Assembly (NCBI GenBank): GCA_032207245.1
Contig: CM063503.1
Location: forward strand, 103,118,584 to 103,182,583
Reading direction: 5' to 3'
Length of the DNA: 64,000 bases
Origin: Pardosa pseudoannulata
Lineage: Eukaryota; Arthropoda; Arachnida; Araneae; Lycosidae
Positions 13,201-23,254 of the stretch are shown here, piece after piece. How positions within the stretch are numbered: position 1 is the first letter of the stretch; each line of letters opens with the position of its first letter. Both the position numbers and the translations under genes were made by a program. Under the pieces are notes generated by a model. That model saw only the letters and a list, made by a program, of their open reading frames with translations. It had not been told where the DNA came from and did no database searches.

Positions 13201-16200
13201 AAAAGGTGGACAATGATACGTAATACGTACCAGTATGGTTGTTCGTTTATTGAAATGCGATCCCTTTAAAACATTCTGCATTAGCTTCCTTTTCAACGTT
13301 CTTTTCAATATAATAATTGTCATGCTGTCTACAACAGATCAAGTGTTATTTAATTTTAAAATTTTATGTTGATCAAAAAGCACTTTGTATAAGTATTTAA
13401 TACTTTTATGTTATTTTTTTTTGGGGGGGGGGAATTACCGGTAAATCTGTATTCAGATGCTCATCTACCGAATTACCGGCAAGGGTATTATTATATCCCG
13501 ATCCGAAATTTTAAAGGCCGTACGGTATTATTGAAAGACTCCTGCTACGATTGCAATCTAACATTCTGCTGCTGACCTACAAGGGACCCGTCATGGTTTG
13601 TGTTAATTTAGCCAAACTGGTAAGGATCAAGCAAACTCTACAGAGGCTACCAGGAAAAACATAAAGATCACTCGGGAACCTCAGGTTGCAAGATACCCGT
13701 ACACACCTAAAGGAGGTGTACTCCGAAGGGGACTGAATTACCAGTAAGAGTGGGTACCCTCCTTGAAGTGTGTCTCCTTGAACTTCCTACCATTTTTTTT
13801 TCGTTGTTGTTGTTGTTGTTTTCTCGCGCCAGCGAAGAAGATTCGAAACAGTTGACTTGAAATAGCTACGCATTTTATAAGTTCATTTTCTTTGATTTAC
13901 TATTATTATGCAAACATTTCTAGTTATTTTACAAAAGTTATTGTTCAGTACCATGATATATCTGAGACATGATGCCAAACATTTGGGGACTTAACAACTC
14001 AGTGAAAGTTACCTAGAGAAAGATTTGAATCATTCTCATAGTGATTTTTACCTTTCAGAATTCCAATTTCACAAAATCAAGGAATTCATACCCTGAGAAA
14101 AAACTAAAACACACATCCCTACGCTCAAAGATAGACTACTTCAAAACTGTAAAAGTAGTAAAATAACTTATCACAAATAAAACGCGTATAAAAGCCACGT
14201 CTTAATTGACTATAAATACTATGAACTAAGTGTTGTATACCTTTGAAATCCAAGATTCATTCATAAATAGGTTTGGTTATTATTCCCGAATGAAACAGAT
14301 ACACTGCTTTCCTAAACCTCCATGACGAGTTTTAACAGATATAATTTTAAATTTCTCCGTTACTGCTATTAACAAACATGACTTAAAATATTTCTCTCAG
14401 TACTGCTGTTTTAAGAAATAAACTAATGCAAATTAATGTTTTTAGGGCAATGGGGAAGTCCTACGTTCAATATTGGACCAGTACTGGGTATTACTGCAGG
14501 AGTTATAGCTTCAGCAATGGAATCTATTGGAGATTATTATGCTTGCACCAAACTAATTGAAGCACCACCGCTTCAAATGCATGCTCTCAATAGAGGAATC
14601 ATGGTTGAAGGATTGGGTTGTGCAATATCGGGTCTTTGTGGAGCAGGAGCTGGAGTGACGTCATTTAGTCAAAACATTGCAGCCATTGCAATTACGAAAG
14701 TATGTATATAATAAGTGTGTATGTCTGTTTATACATATAATAATGACTCGGGAGCCAAATTATAGTAAAAAAAAAGCTTAACATTTTACATAGAAATTAT
14801 TTAATGTACAATCTTTATACATTAAATAATTTCTTCCAATTTATTTCCACATCTATAACTTACTCCTATAGGCATTCTTTAACCCTCTAAGCGGTTTGCA
14901 CGTACAATTTTCGACCTCCAAAAATGTTCCGAAAATGGATGCCACCAGTCTCAGAACTGAGCGAATTTCAACTTTGGATTGAGGAATAGGAAAACCAGCT
15001 AACGTTTTAATTTTTTGTTTTGGGAAGGAATCGGATCTAAATCATAAATTCTATTCTGTTCAGATGGACATTCAGAAGGATTCTCCACTTACTGTGAGTT
15101 AACTTTACGGCTTAAAACTTCTTCACTTTTTTTTGTTTTATGACTATTTTACCTGAATATCGAATTCAACCGTGTGCGTCCGATTCGGCTTTGAAAGTTT
15201 TGTAACCGGGTCTTTCCAAGGGATTCTCAAGGGCTGCTCCAGATTGTATGTCATAACTAGAATTTGCTCTTCTTCAATCAATTTTGCTGTTTTGTTTACC
15301 AATAAATAAATTTCTTTGTCTAATGTACCTTTTGTTTTCCCCCCCCACCCCCCCTTTTTTTTTTTTTTTACCCCCACCTTTCCCCCCCCCCCCCCTTGTA
15401 CCAACCCCCTTTTTTTTTTTAGCATCTATCACAGCTGCCTTGGTCAAAATTTTTTCAAAAGTCAAAAGTTGTTTCGCCCAAACTTTTTCTCCTGTCAAAT
15501 CCTCCAATTTAATGGGATTGAGAACTATCAAGTCTATGGATGCTCTGCTATTCCTCAACACGTTTAATTCTTTGTCATTTATATCGATTCTAATCCTGTA
15601 TGAAATACGTTTCCCAAGTCTTACAGTTCTCAAATTACATACAATTTTCTCAGTCTCTTTCTTTTTAAGTCGCGGACATTGGGCACGCAAATGATCAGTA
15701 GCGTGACAAATGAAACACGCGTAGAAGTCTTTGTTTCTCAAATTCTTTAGATCTCCAATTTCCCCTTTCGGCGCCTGATTTTTCCAAAATGATGGGTCTG
15801 ATTCAGAATTTCCTGCTACATTATCCTTCTTTCCTTTTATATGATACCCTTTTATAGGAGATTGGGGCCCTGCCTTATCCAATTCTTTCTTATCCGATGC
15901 TTTATATGCATTGAAAGTTCGGATATATTTCCTCACATCCTCTTTCTTAATCATCCAATTTATTTACGATTTCTACGGGATCCAAGAATTCTCATAATCG
16001 ATCCTGAATATATTGTTTAATTTCTAGAGAAATGCACCGTTGAATTTCATTACATATCAATAAATTTTTCAGTTTATCAAAGTCATCGATTTTGTGGTTC
16101 TCCCACCATTTTCTAGAAAATTCTTTAAACTGAATACTAATTCTTTCCACAAGGAGCAGTTTGTCCGTTGATGTTTCGTTAATTTAGTTCGTTGATCCTA

Positions 16201-19200
16201 GGGTTTCAAACGAAACCTATACAGTAATATGGATTTTATGTGGTAATAATCACTGAATGTTACTTTGGGCTCCTTGACAAAAATTTCACATAAACTAAGT
16301 AGTAACAAAGAAATTAAATAAGAAGCCCACTCATTTTCCTCCACTTCGGCTACTCTCGCCTGACGTTCGAGCATCGTTAACCCTTTAACTGTGGCATTTA
16401 TGTCAGAAAAAAAGCTTCAAAATTGGAATTTTCTCCCCCTGCCAATTTGAAGCAATATATCAGTAAGAATATTACAAAATAGGGTTTTTTAAGGTAACAA
16501 AATTTTAAATGAATGAAAAAAGTTTCTACATTTAACATTTTGGTTTAAAATAACATTTTGGTATTTTGTAAAATATTAGTGAGATTTTTTTGAAAATGAA
16601 TTGAATTTCGTCTCTACAAAATAGAAGTTTTAATTTTCCCCCTGCCGGAAGTCAGTTCAGGTATTACAAATTTTGCTCATTTGCACAGGTAAGGTTTGGT
16701 TTGGTTTAGAGCTTTACGATCTACTTTTTTGCAACATGAGGGCTAATGAGACTGAAACCTACTGTTTAAATCCGATTCTGAACGGCTACGAACATCCAAG
16801 CCACTGTGGTATTCAAACGCATGATCTCCGGTACCGAAATTCAACGCCGTAACCATTAAGTCATTGTTCGGCACACTGGCATGGGGTTAAAAACAAAGAT
16901 ATATCGAAATTAACGTCAAACTTGGGCATGAGTTTCTTAAGATCGACTTAACATTTTCCGTTAGTACGGATACTACGCTAACGTTCTCTACCGAATTTGC
17001 CATTCTTAACTTTTTTCGTTCGAAAGCTCGTTGCTTTTCTAACTCTACTGACTGTCCTTTGGTAAATCCAGGTAGAAGAGACATTTATGACAAATTGAGA
17101 TAACTAAGCTATCTAGATCGATAAAATACCTCCAGGTTTAGATAAAAATAAATTGTGATAGCTAGAAAATTTCAGAAATTTGCAAAAACAAAATCGGAAA
17201 ATTGGTGCGCACTTACAAGCAATAAGAAAATATTGGACAATGTGAACGATAACGTCACAACCAGTCACGGAACGTTTTGATGTCACGTGATTTTCGCTTA
17301 ACTTTAAAATTAATTTTTTAAATGATGGACCCAGTTTTTTACATTTTTGAGAACATTTTTGAAATCTACGAGTCTGTAATTATTAGAAAAATACTAAGTT
17401 GTTCGAATCCCCCACATGTGCAAATTCCTCATTCTATAAAAATTCCAGTTATAAATTTAGTCGTTTGAACCATGTAAAACTTAACACACAACAGTTTTTT
17501 TTTTTCGAATAAAAAACACATTTTGTGAACTTAATTAATTACTAAAACTCAGTGCTTCAGATGTTGATAAAAAAAAGCTTACCTTTCCTGATGCTATGTT
17601 GATTAGTCGGCACAATTACTGCTAGCATCATAGGTACTCGTAATATTTTGTCACCCAGCTGTATCTCTGTTTGTGTCAAATACCAATCCGGCGTTTTGTA
17701 TGCCGATTTCTGATGCTGAGACGTTATACGAATCGTAAAGTTCGAAACGTTTAGATGGACCTGTCCCACATGTTTATCTCTTGGACTGGCCCTTCTAAAG
17801 TTCATTTCAAGTAGAGACCATGACACTACAAGAGTCGTAAAGTTTGGGTCCACTTGCACAAGTCTTCAAAATGTGACATGACTGCGATTAACAAGGCAAA
17901 ACTCATCCACCCGGAAACGAATTCAATCCCTGGTAACCCAAGCGAAGGAGTACAACCGTTTCAGAGACCACCCCAAAGGATGGCTGTATAGCCAAAGAAC
18001 AGTCAGAGAAGAAGATATATCCTAGCTGCAGAGGGCCTAGCTCGAGAGAGAGCCTTTGGCCATAGGCCTTTTAAATCACTATATTTCTCCGTATAAAATA
18101 CTAAGTCAATATCTCATTCTAGTCTTGCTGTATTGTGTGAGAGAGGCATTAAATGTATGATGTTTACGCTACCGTTTATTTTTTTTTTCCCATCTGACTT
18201 CGGTACCCTACTACGTAACAACATATTCAAAATAGTTTAGACAGATCTAAAAGGTAAGATATTTATAGTTCCTTGTAATATAAATATTTATCTGCTATCA
18301 GTTTAAAATACAAAATCAAAATGTGTATTTATTTATATGAATTAGATTATTTGACATTAATTGCTGTTTCATTCTTAAAGGTTGGAAGCAGAAGAGTTAT
18401 TCAGTTTGCAGGTATCATCATTACATTGTTTGGTATGATCGGAAAATTTGGAGCAATTTTCATAATAATTCCTTCTCCTATCTTGGGAGGCATTTTTTGT
18501 ATTATTTTTGCCTTCATCACTGGAGTAGGTTTCTCAACTTTGCAATATGTTAATCTCAATTCATCAAGAAACCTTTTTGTAATAGGCTTTGCTCTGTTCA
18601 TGGGATTATGTGTCCCATCTTATTTGGAGGAACATCCAGAATCAATACATACAGGTGAATATTTTGCTCAAAGGCATTTTTGTTCTTTCTCTACTTTTAT
18701 GTTCTTTCATCTGTTTGCATTAACTGTATCTTAAAGCACAGAGTAATGCTTCAGATTTCCTTTAAACTATATTATCTCTTGTTACAAATGATTTAGAATC
18801 TGCTAATTTGAGTCACTAGTTGATTTACTTATATTCTAAATAATTGCTTTTCTTTAATTATTTACTTCAGAATGTTATTGTTTTACTGATTAAAGTTATA
18901 TTTTCTATTACAAAATATAAATTCAGAAAAGCTTTATTTTAAGACAGTAATAACAGAATATATATCCAGAAAAGCTTTATTTTAAGACTATGATAACCTT
19001 TTTTACTCCGTTGGGTGATTTTGTTAGCTGGACCTGGTCAAATTCAACAAATTCTGTTTAAAATTCATATCTTGTGATAATATTCTAATTAGAATTGAAT
19101 AAGAAATCATATTAGAAGGTAGTATAAAATAATGTCTTCGTATACTTGGGTAATTTAATTAGTCAGTAATTTACAGGAGCAACTTCAGTAGTATAAGTAA

Positions 19201-22200
19201 AATATAAAAAAAAAGTTTACTAACCAAAAACTATCTAATATCTTACTACTAGTTAGATTTTATAATTTTTAACTTTTAAACTTGAACCAAACCAAAAAAT
19301 AATAAAATCTTCAATATCTACTACACTAAATATTAAAAATTATTTCTCTATATGAGATAAGAGAGGTTCAGAAAATAAAATTGTATTTACCTAAAATTTT
19401 ATTTTAGAACTTATATAAAATTATGACACATATCTTTCATAACTTCTTTTATAAGAAATGAGAGGAAAGTAAATTTAAAATTTATATTATTATGTTCATT
19501 ATTGTACTGTTATATCTTTGAAATATACCCATTAGTATTTTATCTTTAGACAATCACATTTTACAGCCACAAATCAAGGCCTACTTGATTTGAATTCTGA
19601 TTTATACTTAATTGAGAAAAAAAAATTATTTTTATCTTTATGCTTGTAAAGATAGTTCTATTCAATATAATTTGATATATTTGTATCAATAGTAAACACT
19701 AATAAAGAAGATTATTCATACAAATTGCTTCTCTTTACATCTGTATATATGACACTGGTAAAATTGAAAAGAAATGACATCCCATGAGATATGATAGCGC
19801 TATGTGAAAAGTGTAGTAGCATGTATATAATGTTTGGCTACAAATAAAATCATGGTTGACTAAATAAACATCTCCAGCAGATAGTGATAGGTCTGGATGT
19901 TTTATCCGTTATTGGAAGGTGCTTTTTTCAAGGGGAATTTTTAAAACATTTGTCATATCAAAGCCCTCATCATCTCCATTACTTATCAAAAACTTTTGAA
20001 ATTGTTCAGTATACCTTAATACTTCTGAAAAGTCTATAGTTTGTACATCGTGTTATTCCTTAAGCAATTTCATCCACCTTGGAAAATTTTAATTTTCGGT
20101 ACTTCAGTACAAGAGAAATTTGAAACATTCAAGCCCCTTTCCTTTATGCACAAATCACTGTCAGTTTTGACATATTCTTCAGCATCAACATTAAAATCTT
20201 GGCTTGTCAAAAGATTCAAGATAAGTTTTATTCTTCATTGATTTTATTTCAGTTTCAGTGCAAGTTACTGCTACTACATTGCTCAAACTTACAAATTCAT
20301 TTTAAAACAATTTAAATCAGCCTCAGGACCATTTTGACTGAACACAGAAAAAGCCAGGAAAGATAAATTTCATTGGAAGGATTTCACTAAAGAGATGCAA
20401 AAATTCTTTGTGAATATGTTCATGCCTCTGAGTAAAGAAGATGTATTCTGATAACAAAACATGCATTATTTAGCCACAAATGTTGAATTATTTTGAAAAT
20501 TACTGTTGGAATGGCTCCGTTATTCATAGTGGATAATATAAGCAACCCTATACTAAAGGACTAGGATTGCACATAAATGTATGCTGATTAAAGATGTCAG
20601 TTTTATGGGAGTGTACCTTAAGGCAGGTACCACTATATTTATCTCTAATAAACCATAAAAATATTAAACACGAAGAAAAAAGCTAAGAGTTAAAAAGAAC
20701 ACTTTCCTGTAATATTTGATTTTGAATGGGTAAATCAGTTTTATTCCATATAATTCCATTATTTCTATGTTAAATGTACTAGGCCCTATAGTCATGACAG
20801 TGCCATGATTTTTTTCAGCGTGATTCAAAACTTCAAAATGCTGCTCCCTTGCTGTACCACCTCATGCGACTGCCTCTCTGCATCTTGTTTATATATCAAT
20901 AATCTTCTAAAAAATATATTACTATGGGTAAAAATTAAATTATTTTTCTTTTCAGGAAGTGACTTAGTTAACCAAATTTTAGAAACTTTGCTGAAAAGTA
21001 GCATGTTTGTTGGAGGAATATGTGGATGTCTTCTTGACAATACTGTACCAGGTAAAATGTTCTTTACAAGTAAATACACATAACTGATAGTATGAAATAA
21101 AATACAAATACAATTATAAAAATTTTATAATAAATAAATTTTAGCTAAACCCTTAACAGATGCTGTTAATAATAAATTCAAAATCATATATTATTAAGGA
21201 AATTGTGAACAAAAATCCTTACTGTATAAAATCGTATTTGGTGTAGAACAGATAATATTGTTCCATAAATTTTCATTGTTAAAGTCTTGTAAGTAAATAC
21301 TTAAATCAGGCCCTTTTCAACAATTTTATGATCAATATGGAACAAGGATATGACAACATCTCTAAATCAGTATCTCTAATATTTAAAATATGAGATACAA
21401 AGCAATGGAAATTAATAGTATTACATCTATTGGTTATAAGGTAAAATTTGCAGACACTTTCCCCTGTGGATTTTTATATGACAAACTTTCCTTATGTAGA
21501 CATAATAAATGATATATTAAAAATTACAATATTAAACATATGTATAAATATATATATTATGTATTTATATTATTTAGCATTATTTATATACATATTATTA
21601 TTATTTATTATAGGTTGTATAATGTATTTATTTAAAATTAAAATATTAAATAAATACATAATAAATGACCAAATAAATACATATAGCAATCTCAAATGAG
21701 GCAATTCCATATGGCCTGTCGTTAATTTTTATCTTTGAACCATCTCTCTTGAATGTCCAGTAGTAGTCTCCTAAAATTGCTTGGCTCCATTTCCCCTTTT
21801 TTAATGACTGTAATCCTGATGTAATTTCTCACCATGCTTATCATAGACAACTCTATAGTTCTCAGGGAAGAAGTCAAGAGGAAGCCTAGAGAAAGGGAAT
21901 GTTCAAAGATATATGAACTTCAAACTTATGGTTGTAGCACAAAAGCATCTCATCTTAGATCTTTGTAATCATACACACTATCATTTCCCAAAACTCGTGA
22001 AGATCTCAATCTTTCACTCAGTCATGGTGAGTGAATTGTTCTTTAGCTGTCTCAATCAAGACACTCAGTACATGCAGAGTGATTTCATGAGACTTGTGAT
22101 CATTTTCTACAAAAGAATAAAAAAAAAAATTAAAGAACTTTTTCAAGCATCGTTTGTTTCTCTATAACAATCAGAATGCTATTCTTTTGATGGTTCCAGA

Positions 22201-23128
22201 ATAGGCAGATATTCTTCATGTTAAATAGATATAATGGCTTGGGGCATGTTAAGAAAGTTTGTACTTTCCTACTTTTTGTAGATGATATAAAACAGAAATG
22301 GAAATTTGTGTATTCTCTTAAAATTAAGAGAACTTTAAAGTCAGTGAATGACATTTACCACTAATGTAATCTCGCAAGTTGTTAGCACAACTATTTCAAA
22401 CAATAGTGTTGCTGAACAACACATAGTAAAAGTTGTTAAATCAGTTCAAATAAACTGGAGGCATATTAAAATGAGCTAATGGTGATCACCAAGCTATAAA
22501 TAATCAACAACATATATTGAGAAGGGAAAGTCAAAACTTTCAGTTAAAATGCCGAAACAAACATTTGTAAATACTGATTGAGTCTAGATTTTATATATAG
22601 GTAATATTACTCATACTGTTGCCAACCTGAAACAAACAAATATCTTCAATTACCACCTAAAAAGGAGAAGATTTCCCACAATGTTGCCAACCAAATAAGA
22701 GGGGAAAATGTCTCCATTCGGGGCCATGTGAGATAAAAGACTATTGCGTGGCTCCGCCCCATTCCTATATTTATTACTCTACTACTTTTCCCAATCAATA
22801 CTCAAATAAATAAAAACTAGCACTAATTAACAAATTTATCTGTTATTTTTACTTTTGCTTTTTTATTATATAGTTCTATATGAAAAATAATAATAACATT
22901 TCTTCAGTTTTGTTTATGTGAGTAATTTTCTAAAATTTCACTGATGCTTATTTTTTCCTGTTTTTAGCCTCAGATGAGGAGCGTGGAATTGAGAAGTGGC
23001 AATCGGAAATGATGGTAGAGGAAACTACTACATCAAAGGCTGAATCACAATGTGATAATATATTAGTGGGAATTAATAGAGAGTTGCCTTTCTTCAAATA
23101 TATCCCAATATGCCCAACATATAAGTAA
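2902..23128 (+). CDS. SLC23: SLC23-type nucleobase/ascorbate transporter, 5' partial, 8 exons (span includes introns)
   Basis: Joined exons 2902-3052, 6471-6652, 10471-10591, 11857-11998, 14446-14699, 18381-18654, 20956-21051 and 22968-23128 keep one frame with GT-AG introns and give about 459 residues. The product resembles the Na+-coupled ascorbate transporters SLC23A1/A2 from the loop after the second membrane segment to the C-terminus. Landmarks in order are RLPIIQG, LLIVFSQYF, PWIRVPYPGQWG, ESIGDYYAC, LNRGIMVEGLGC, LQYVNLNSSRNLFV, MFVGGICGCLLDNTVPG, and a tail ending FFKYIPICP. Family members have 12-14 membrane segments and act at the plasma membrane; substrate choice cannot be read here. 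The first roughly 130 residues, including the QH motif, are not in the window. One signature glycine is replaced by alanine (see findings). The gene is convergent with the USP6NL-like gene. A retained pseudogene is unlikely because all splice sites and frames are intact. Confidence 0.93.
3476..3501. repeat. Perfect hairpin at the 3' end of a LINE relic
   Basis: AATGGCGATAC and GTATCGCCATT face each other around a short loop. On the - strand it follows the degenerate LINE ORF end, so it may be a 3' UTR stem-loop of that element. Confidence 0.7.
3540..4570 (-). pseudogene. Jockey-like non-LTR retrotransposon RT relic
   Basis: Three-frame reading of the - strand recovers a continuous set of reverse-transcriptase segments: LNHRLIAYKF, YLTDRTFQVKI, FLFNIFINDIPVHP, the catalytic region as LADDTAIFSQ (ADD at 4226-4234), EWLTRWKIIINIP, and C-terminal pieces such as AYAAPVW-like and NSPWC. 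The order is that of jockey/I-group LINEs. Frameshifts and stops are frequent and the 5' part is absent, so it is dead. It sits antisense inside an SLC23 intron. Confidence 0.85.
5751..5943 (-). mobile_element. tRNA-derived SINE, copy 1 (complete, with TSD)
   Basis: On the - strand it has an RNA polymerase III A box TGGCCGAATGGT (5902-5913) and a B box GGTTCGAATCCC (5859-5870), then a body shared with the copies near 16.8, 47.3 and 55.1 kb, and an A/C-rich tail. The 13-bp repeat TTCTACTCACAGA lies at 5738-5750 and again at 5944-5956, a target-site duplication as left by target-primed reverse transcription. It is not a tRNA gene: the body continues past the T-arm and there is no proper acceptor stem. 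Confidence 0.92.
6471..6652 (+). CDS. SLC23: SLC23 exon 2 of 8 visible
   Basis: Acceptor ACCAG, donor GTAAGT at 6653. It encodes VQGAIIIGAIIEVIVGLTGL and continues through APTISLIGLSLF to ENWLISG. It matches the VQGAIMV...GLIGFL...LTIAPTISL stretch, two hydrophobic membrane segments. It ends after two bases of a Leu codon. Confidence 0.93.
7125..7622 (+). pseudogene. Tc1-like transposase relic
   Basis: Reading across frames on the + strand gives segments of the DDE transposase: VVGPDYILMD, VNDFLEREDIHLMD, then VWDTLGRAIVSHI and LQGLKTAF, ending near INYLMNS and MEFRREA-like codons. These are in Tc1 order (GPDxxxMDDN..., EDIHxMDWPxRSPDLNPIEHVWD). An insertion separates MD from VWD, the DLNPIE motif is lost, and several stops are present. 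Confidence 0.82.
8350..8709 (+). pseudogene. Retrotransposon zinc-knuckle and protease relic
   Basis: A frame beginning after the stop at 8347 reads FKCNEAGHIFNFC, a CCHC zinc knuckle whose first Cys is Tyr. It is followed by a second Cys pair and then ITINNVPLIAVMVLVSVATI, which has the layout of a retropepsin active-site strand but with the D-T-G triad replaced. The frame stays open to 8709. This is the gag/pol junction pattern of an LTR-type element, inactive. Confidence 0.65.
8849..8934. repeat. (TA)n(TG)n microsatellite
   Basis: A TA run changes to TG with occasional TATG interruptions. Confidence 0.95.
9224..9269. repeat. (TA)n microsatellite
   Basis: An uninterrupted TA run. Confidence 0.95.
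9451..9535. repeat. (TA)n(TG)n microsatellite
   Basis: About 48 bases of TA followed by about 36 bases of TG. Confidence 0.95.
10149..10212. repeat. (AG)n microsatellite
   Basis: 32 uninterrupted AG units, 250 bases upstream of an SLC23 acceptor. Confidence 0.95.
10471..10591 (+). CDS. SLC23: SLC23 exon 3 of 8 visible
   Basis: A long polypyrimidine tract and CAG precede 10471; the donor GTAAAG begins at 10592. It encodes TMILLIVFSQYFADLKVPV and then a basic loop to YFFKLFP. This corresponds to the membrane segment and cytoplasmic loop before the conserved FP motif. It ends on a complete codon. Confidence 0.92.
11070..11536 (+). other. GC-richer LTR-like block in an SLC23 intron
   Basis: Base composition rises sharply against the flanks. 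AATAAA occurs at about 11435, followed by about 100 bases ending TGTGACGTTACA, the layout of an LTR R-U5 end. No matching duplication or 5' boundary was found, and an open frame of about 60 codons at its start resembles nothing I know. Confidence 0.3.
11857..11998 (+). CDS. SLC23: SLC23 exon 4 of 8 visible
   Basis: Acceptor TTTCAG, donor GTATAT at 11999. It encodes VILTIFISWGLCAVLTVFGV, a membrane segment, then a loop with ARTD and APWIRVPYPG. It ends after the first base of the Gly codon completed in the next exon. Confidence 0.92.
12960..13240 (-). pseudogene. Possible transposase C-terminal relic
   Basis: The - strand contains VIDNFVTRSVYYIASEGSHF followed by ENIMFQF and a stop. The GSHFE/GxHxE ending is common at the C-terminus of mariner-type transposases. 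Upstream residues are too decayed for a firm call. Confidence 0.35.
13415..13795. other. GC-richer unidentified block
   Basis: It starts with a T/G homopolymer run (TTTTTTTTT then ten G) and has the motif AATTACCGG twice. It has no long frame and no protein I recognise. Its composition suggests a decayed repeat. Confidence 0.3.
14446..14699 (+). CDS. SLC23: SLC23 exon 5 of 8 visible (core substrate region)
   Basis: Acceptor TTTAG, donor GTATGT at 14700. It encodes QWGSPTF, then ESIGDYYAC (the ExxGD segment that lines the substrate site in the family), LNRGIMVEGLGC, and ends SFSQNIAAIAITK. The last part is the NAT signature region, with Ala at 14679-14681 where the family consensus has Gly. 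Confidence 0.94.
15144..17084 (-). pseudogene. LTR-retrotransposon gag/protease relic, split by a SINE
   Basis: On the - strand the order is: a short N-terminal piece (17084-16887); a gag helical domain with MLERQARVAEVEENEWASYL and KEFSRKWWENHKIDDFDKLK (about 16380-16010); a CCHC knuckle CFICHATDHLRAQC (15717-15676); and a protease-like strand LRNSRASIDLIV (15558-15523) where the expected D-S-G reads N-S-R. A frame continuing to 15144 ends EFDIQVK. Frameshifts, a C/T homopolymer tract near 15340-15420 and a SINE (16690-16875) break it. It is inactive and antisense in an SLC23 intron. Confidence 0.8.
16690..16875 (-). mobile_element. tRNA-derived SINE, copy 2
   Basis: Same body as copy 1, including the shared GGCTAATGAG and the CGGCTACGAACATCCA segments on +. 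The B box is partly decayed (GTATTCAAACGC on +). Its low-coordinate end shows three GGTTT units, meaning the SINE tail is (AAACC)n-like on the - strand. It lies inside the gag relic. Confidence 0.88.
17085..18380. other. Intron remainder; unresolved
   Basis: A 100-codon open stretch on - (17859-17557) and a GC-richer segment near 17870-18070 look like repeat remains, but I recognise no protein in them. Confidence 0.3.
18381..18654 (+). CDS. SLC23: SLC23 exon 6 of 8 visible
   Basis: Acceptor TTAAAG, donor GTGAAT at 18655. It encodes VGSRRVIQFAG, then FGMIGKFGAIFIIIPSPILG, then LQYVNLNSSRNLFVIGF and YLEEHPESIHTG. It aligns without gaps to the segment after the NAT signature, covering three membrane segments. 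It ends after one base of a Gly codon. Confidence 0.94.
18924..18988 (+). repeat. Short direct repeat
   Basis: A 22-base unit beginning CAGAAAAGCTTTATTT occurs at 18924-18945 and again at 18967-18988, 43 bases apart. Confidence 0.85.
20956..21051 (+). CDS. SLC23: SLC23 exon 7 of 8 visible
   Basis: Acceptor TTTCAG, donor GTAAAA at 21052. It encodes SDLVNQILETLLKSSMFVGG and ICGCLLDNTVPG, the last conserved membrane segment and the LLDNT(I/V)PG motif. Confidence 0.93.
21720..21990 (-). pseudogene. Arthropod mobile-element ORF relic (HGExxHQD type)
   Basis: The - strand reads FFPENYRVVYDKHGEKLHQD with decayed flanks. This resembles a repeated arthropod protein carrying FPENxGxVSDEHGERFHQD. I cannot name the element class. 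It is broken by stops and frame changes and lies in the intron before the last SLC23 exon. Confidence 0.5.
22968..23128 (+). CDS. SLC23: SLC23 exon 8 of 8, C-terminal exon
   Basis: Acceptor TTTTTAG; the reading frame ends with TAA at 23126-23128. It begins (A)SDEERGIEKW, matching the EERGL..W motif, and ends FFKYIPICPTYK, matching the FLKYIPICP tail of the family. The cytoplasmic tail is short. Confidence 0.92.
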
Positions 23129-23248
23129 AATTCCAGTGCTATTTTGGATTTGACAGACAAAAACAAGAAGAAATATAACATTAAACCTAAGCTGTGATTG
23201 ATATGCAATTGCTCTCCTTGAGTTTGCTGTCATTATCTAACTTTTAGA

Positions 23249-23254
23249 AATAAA
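23249..23254 (+). terminator. Candidate poly(A) signal for SLC23
   Basis: An AATAAA hexamer lies 121 bases after the stop codon. AT-rich DNA produces this hexamer often by chance, so it is only the first plausible signal. Confidence 0.45.

Noticed and set aside
15284..15694. 136-codon frame on + with Pro/Phe runs
   Set aside because: It is the antisense of the gag relic and of a C/T homopolymer tract.
19760..20480. Possible transposase relic on -
   Set aside because: Short phrases look protein-like (for example EVLRYTEQFQKFLISNGD), but I could not tie them to any transposase family with confidence.
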